Shown here in pieces: positions 61,966 to 64,000 of a stretch of 64,000 nucleotides of DNA; the first letter of the stretch is position 1, and every line of letters begins with the position of its first letter. The stretch is taken from positions 98,820,743 to 98,884,742 of the forward strand of contig NC_044278.2 of assembly GCF_004027225.2 (NCBI RefSeq), given 5' to 3'. Below the pieces are notes generated by a model, which saw only the letters and a list, made by a program, of their open reading frames with translations, searched no databases and had not been told where the DNA came from. A program made the position numbers and the translations under genes. The stretch is from Strigops habroptila (lineage: Eukaryota; Chordata; Aves; Psittaciformes; Psittacidae).

Positions 61966-64000
61966 TTTCTGTAGTTTGCCTTTTTGTCTATTACCTTGAA
62001 CAACTTAATATCTTTGGTGGATGTTGTCAATGCACTCCTCACCCCTGTATCGAGAGCAGGAGGGCTGTATGTCCTATACTTCTCAGCACAGATATCTCTA
62101 GATCTTCACTGGTGATGGCAAGAATTGGAAACAGGAGTAGGAGAATGTGGTCAATCTTTCAATGAATTATTCACTAGTGCAAGAAGGACCTTTGCTATTT
62201 TGCATACTTAACATCCTAAAAAGCCTTAATTAAGGTCTTTGTTGAAGTCTTTGTTGAAATTTTAAGGAGAGGAACTGGGTTAGTCTTTTCCAGTGAACTC
62301 CAGTATGCTGGTCACGCCATTACAAAAGGCATTCTGATGCTACTATGTACAGCACAGATCTCAGGCTTAAGGTCTTTCCTGCAGACTCTTAAAAGGCTGT
62401 CACTTTTGCCACCACAGAGTCCTCTAGTACCAAGGTGCTTTTAATTGAGAGGTGGCATACCATTGAGTTAGTAGTTCACCGATTTCATGCTTGAGTTCCT
62501 TTAGGATTCCTGGGTTGAGTGCCGTCTGGTCCTGGTGAGCTGTTAGCATTTGTTTTCTTGGCTCCTGCTGTATCTGCTCATACAGTCATTGCAATTTCAA
62601 GCACATCCTTGGAGCCCCTGCCAACAGGGATACTGGTAGGGAAATCCTGAGAAATAGTGTTGCAATATTGTAGCAATAATGTGGCAAAACTCTGAGATCT
62701 TATAGGAGGAGAAAGTGATTTTATTTTACTAGAGAACTGATTTCATTCCACACTCTCACACCTGTGTACTTACAAGCACCAAGATACTTCTGTCCACACA
62801 GTTTAGCACTGAGGCATTGAGATGTGTGTAACCAAGTTGCTGGTTCAGGATTTGTTGCAGTGATTTGGAAGACAAGGGACTCCAGCTGTTGAGTTCTCAT
62901 CACAACTTCTGTACCCTTAGTTTGGCAGGCATGTAGTTAGTCTCCATCTGGTTAGTGGTTAGTTTCTCCATCCTTTCTTACCTCTGCATCATCATTAATT
63001 AGTTGCAGTTTTAGACTTCTTTTCCTGATCTGAGTACACCAAAACTCTGCATATAAATGTGCTGCAGTCTTGCTGGCCTGCTAATCTAGGTGCCATAAAC
63101 AAATGCCATTTTTATATTCCCTTTTTTGTTTTTTTCTGGTGTTTCTGTGCTCAAACTATTACTATTTATTCTTCATTCATACCAATGTTAATACTTCTAT
63201 CACAGTTCTTTACAGAGGCTCCTCAGCTTCTGGTGTTCTTACCGTCACTGCAGTGAATCTGTCTGGTGGATTATCTGTAATGCCTTTATCTTCTGAATAT
63301 TCCTTCACTATCCTGATGATGAGTTGCATCCCAGAGTTTCTGGCAGACTTCCTGTTCCTGATGTGCTTGAAGAAAGATTTATCATTAGTATCTGCCAATT
63401 GTTCATCAGATTTTTTTGTTTGTTTTGCCTGCCCTGCTGTGTTTTACATTTAATTTGCCAGAGTTTAAGATCTGTTGAGCTATTTTTTTTCTATTTGGGC
63501 TTGAATAGACTTCAGCTTTTTTGAGGGTAACCTCACTTCTGCACTGCTGACTTAACTGTTCTGGTTTCCTTTCTTCCTTTCTTAGGTTTTACTTAATAGG
63601 AAGCATGTACCTGCCTTGTCTTTCCAGTCTTATCACCATTCATAATCTCCACAGTGCCTGTAAAGATTTGAATTCTTTTCCTGGCCCTTTTGGATTCTCT
63701 TAACAAACTCCTTTACCTTCTCATGCTTGCACTCTGAGACTGGGCGCAACCGTAGGTTTATTTTTCACCTCCACTGCTCTAGTTGAGAAGTTGTTGCATG
63801 CAGGATTTTTCAAAATCTTGCAGCTGAAGAGCCATTCTATATTTAGGACCAAATCAAGGGTTGCATTTTCTTTTGTGGACTTCCTACCCAGCTGCTCTGT
63901 GAAACAGTCACTGAGTTAATGCAAAAAAAAGTCACATCCTGATATGGTGGGATATTTGTGATCTACATTGAAAGGAAGTGATCTGAAATCTCCCATTATG
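61966..64000 (-). mobile_element. Old CR1/L3-type LINE, endonuclease to reverse transcriptase (antisense), open at the window edge
   Basis: Reading the minus strand from the right edge, ORF2 relics appear in the correct order. They are IMGDF (endonuclease GDFN-type motif, 63985-64000), STKENATLDLVLN (about 63845-63890), FFKHIRNRK (about 63345-63395), SSPGPDGTQP (62503-62545, reverse transcriptase entry) and DIKLFKVI (about 61990-62018, just after the lost catalytic FADD). Frames are broken throughout, so it is inactive. The distance between FFKHIRNRK and SSPGPDG is longer than I expect by a few hundred bases. The part at about 62610-63190 is not recognisable as LINE and may be another insertion. 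Confidence 0.72.

Larger units (their letters stand above)
12490..64000 (+). other. DCLK1: DCLK1 gene, 5' part (gene-level entry)
   Basis: This is the 5' part of the gene for doublecortin-like kinase 1, a microtubule-binding protein with a C-terminal Ser/Thr kinase in full-length isoforms, active in neurons and growing neurites. The window holds a non-coding first exon ending at 12879 and two coding exons, 16141-16516 and 25480-25826, which splice in frame to give 241 residues. These match DCLK1 rather than its relative DCX: the N-terminus begins [20 protein letters not shown], and exon 3 has the DCLK1-type stretch [16 protein letters not shown]. Introns are about 3.2 kb, 9.0 kb and more than 38 kb. 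The transcription start is not known, so the left edge is approximate. The gene continues past the right edge, so the rest of DCX domain 2, the linker and the kinase are missing. Confidence 0.95.
25827..64000 (+). other. DCLK1: DCLK1 intron 3, 5' part (continues past the window)
   Basis: Starts with the gtaaga donor of exon 3. No frame downstream carries the residues expected next in DCLK1 (the rest of DCX domain 2), so the next exon is more than 38 kb away. The intron carries at least six CR1 fragments, a solo LTR inside an old LINE, one recent tandem duplication and several homopolymer runs. Stretches 25.9-40.9 kb, 44.0-47.8 kb and 54.3-61.0 kb contain nothing I recognise apart from short low-complexity DNA and the sites listed separately. 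All open frames there are short and look random. Confidence 0.85.

Noticed and set aside
1..64000. tRNA, rRNA, CRISPR arrays, operons or a defence-type gene cluster
   Set aside because: Nothing with such structure was seen by eye on either strand; the window is vertebrate genomic DNA. Weak or degraded RNA genes could be missed without a covariance search.

Overview
The window is vertebrate nuclear DNA, almost certainly from a bird. The evidence is many CR1 LINE fragments of avian type, several ending in the ATTCTATG-like 3' octamer, a solo LTR of a type I associate with birds, and a gene whose protein closely matches amniote doublecortin-like kinase 1 (DCLK1). There is no bacterial-style gene organisation, and nearly all of the sequence is intergenic or intronic.

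Layout. Positions 1 to about 12.2 kb are upstream of the gene: AT-rich DNA, three CR1 copies and one old, degraded CR1/L3-type LINE, with no gene recognised. From about 12.2 to 13.2 kb there is a dense CpG island, taken as the DCLK1 promoter. It holds a non-coding first exon with a clear donor after 12879, an octamer (POU) site and a possible upstream ORF. Intron 1 runs to 16127. Exon 2 (coding 16141-16516) has the start codon and most of the first doublecortin (DCX) domain. Intron 2 is about 9 kb. Exon 3 (25480-25826) finishes the first DCX domain and starts the second. Everything from 25827 to the end is the 5' part of a very long intron 3; no further exon was found. The serine-proline-rich linker, the kinase domain and the C-terminus therefore lie outside the window.

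The rest is mobile DNA inside introns: CR1 fragments of several ages, an exact 75-bp tandem duplication near 47.9 kb, and a nested block at the right end. There a roughly 567-bp solo LTR has split an old antisense CR1/L3-type LINE that runs past the window edge.

The most interesting structures are: a pair of diverged direct repeats flanking exon 2, whose 58-bp core is much better preserved than its surroundings (52 of 58 bases identical); two almost identical CR1 copies in opposite orientation about 6 kb apart, one ending just short of the DCLK1 CpG island; and a consensus-like competing splice donor 7 bases past the weaker native donor of exon 2, whose use would shift the frame. I found no evidence for a wholly new biological system.
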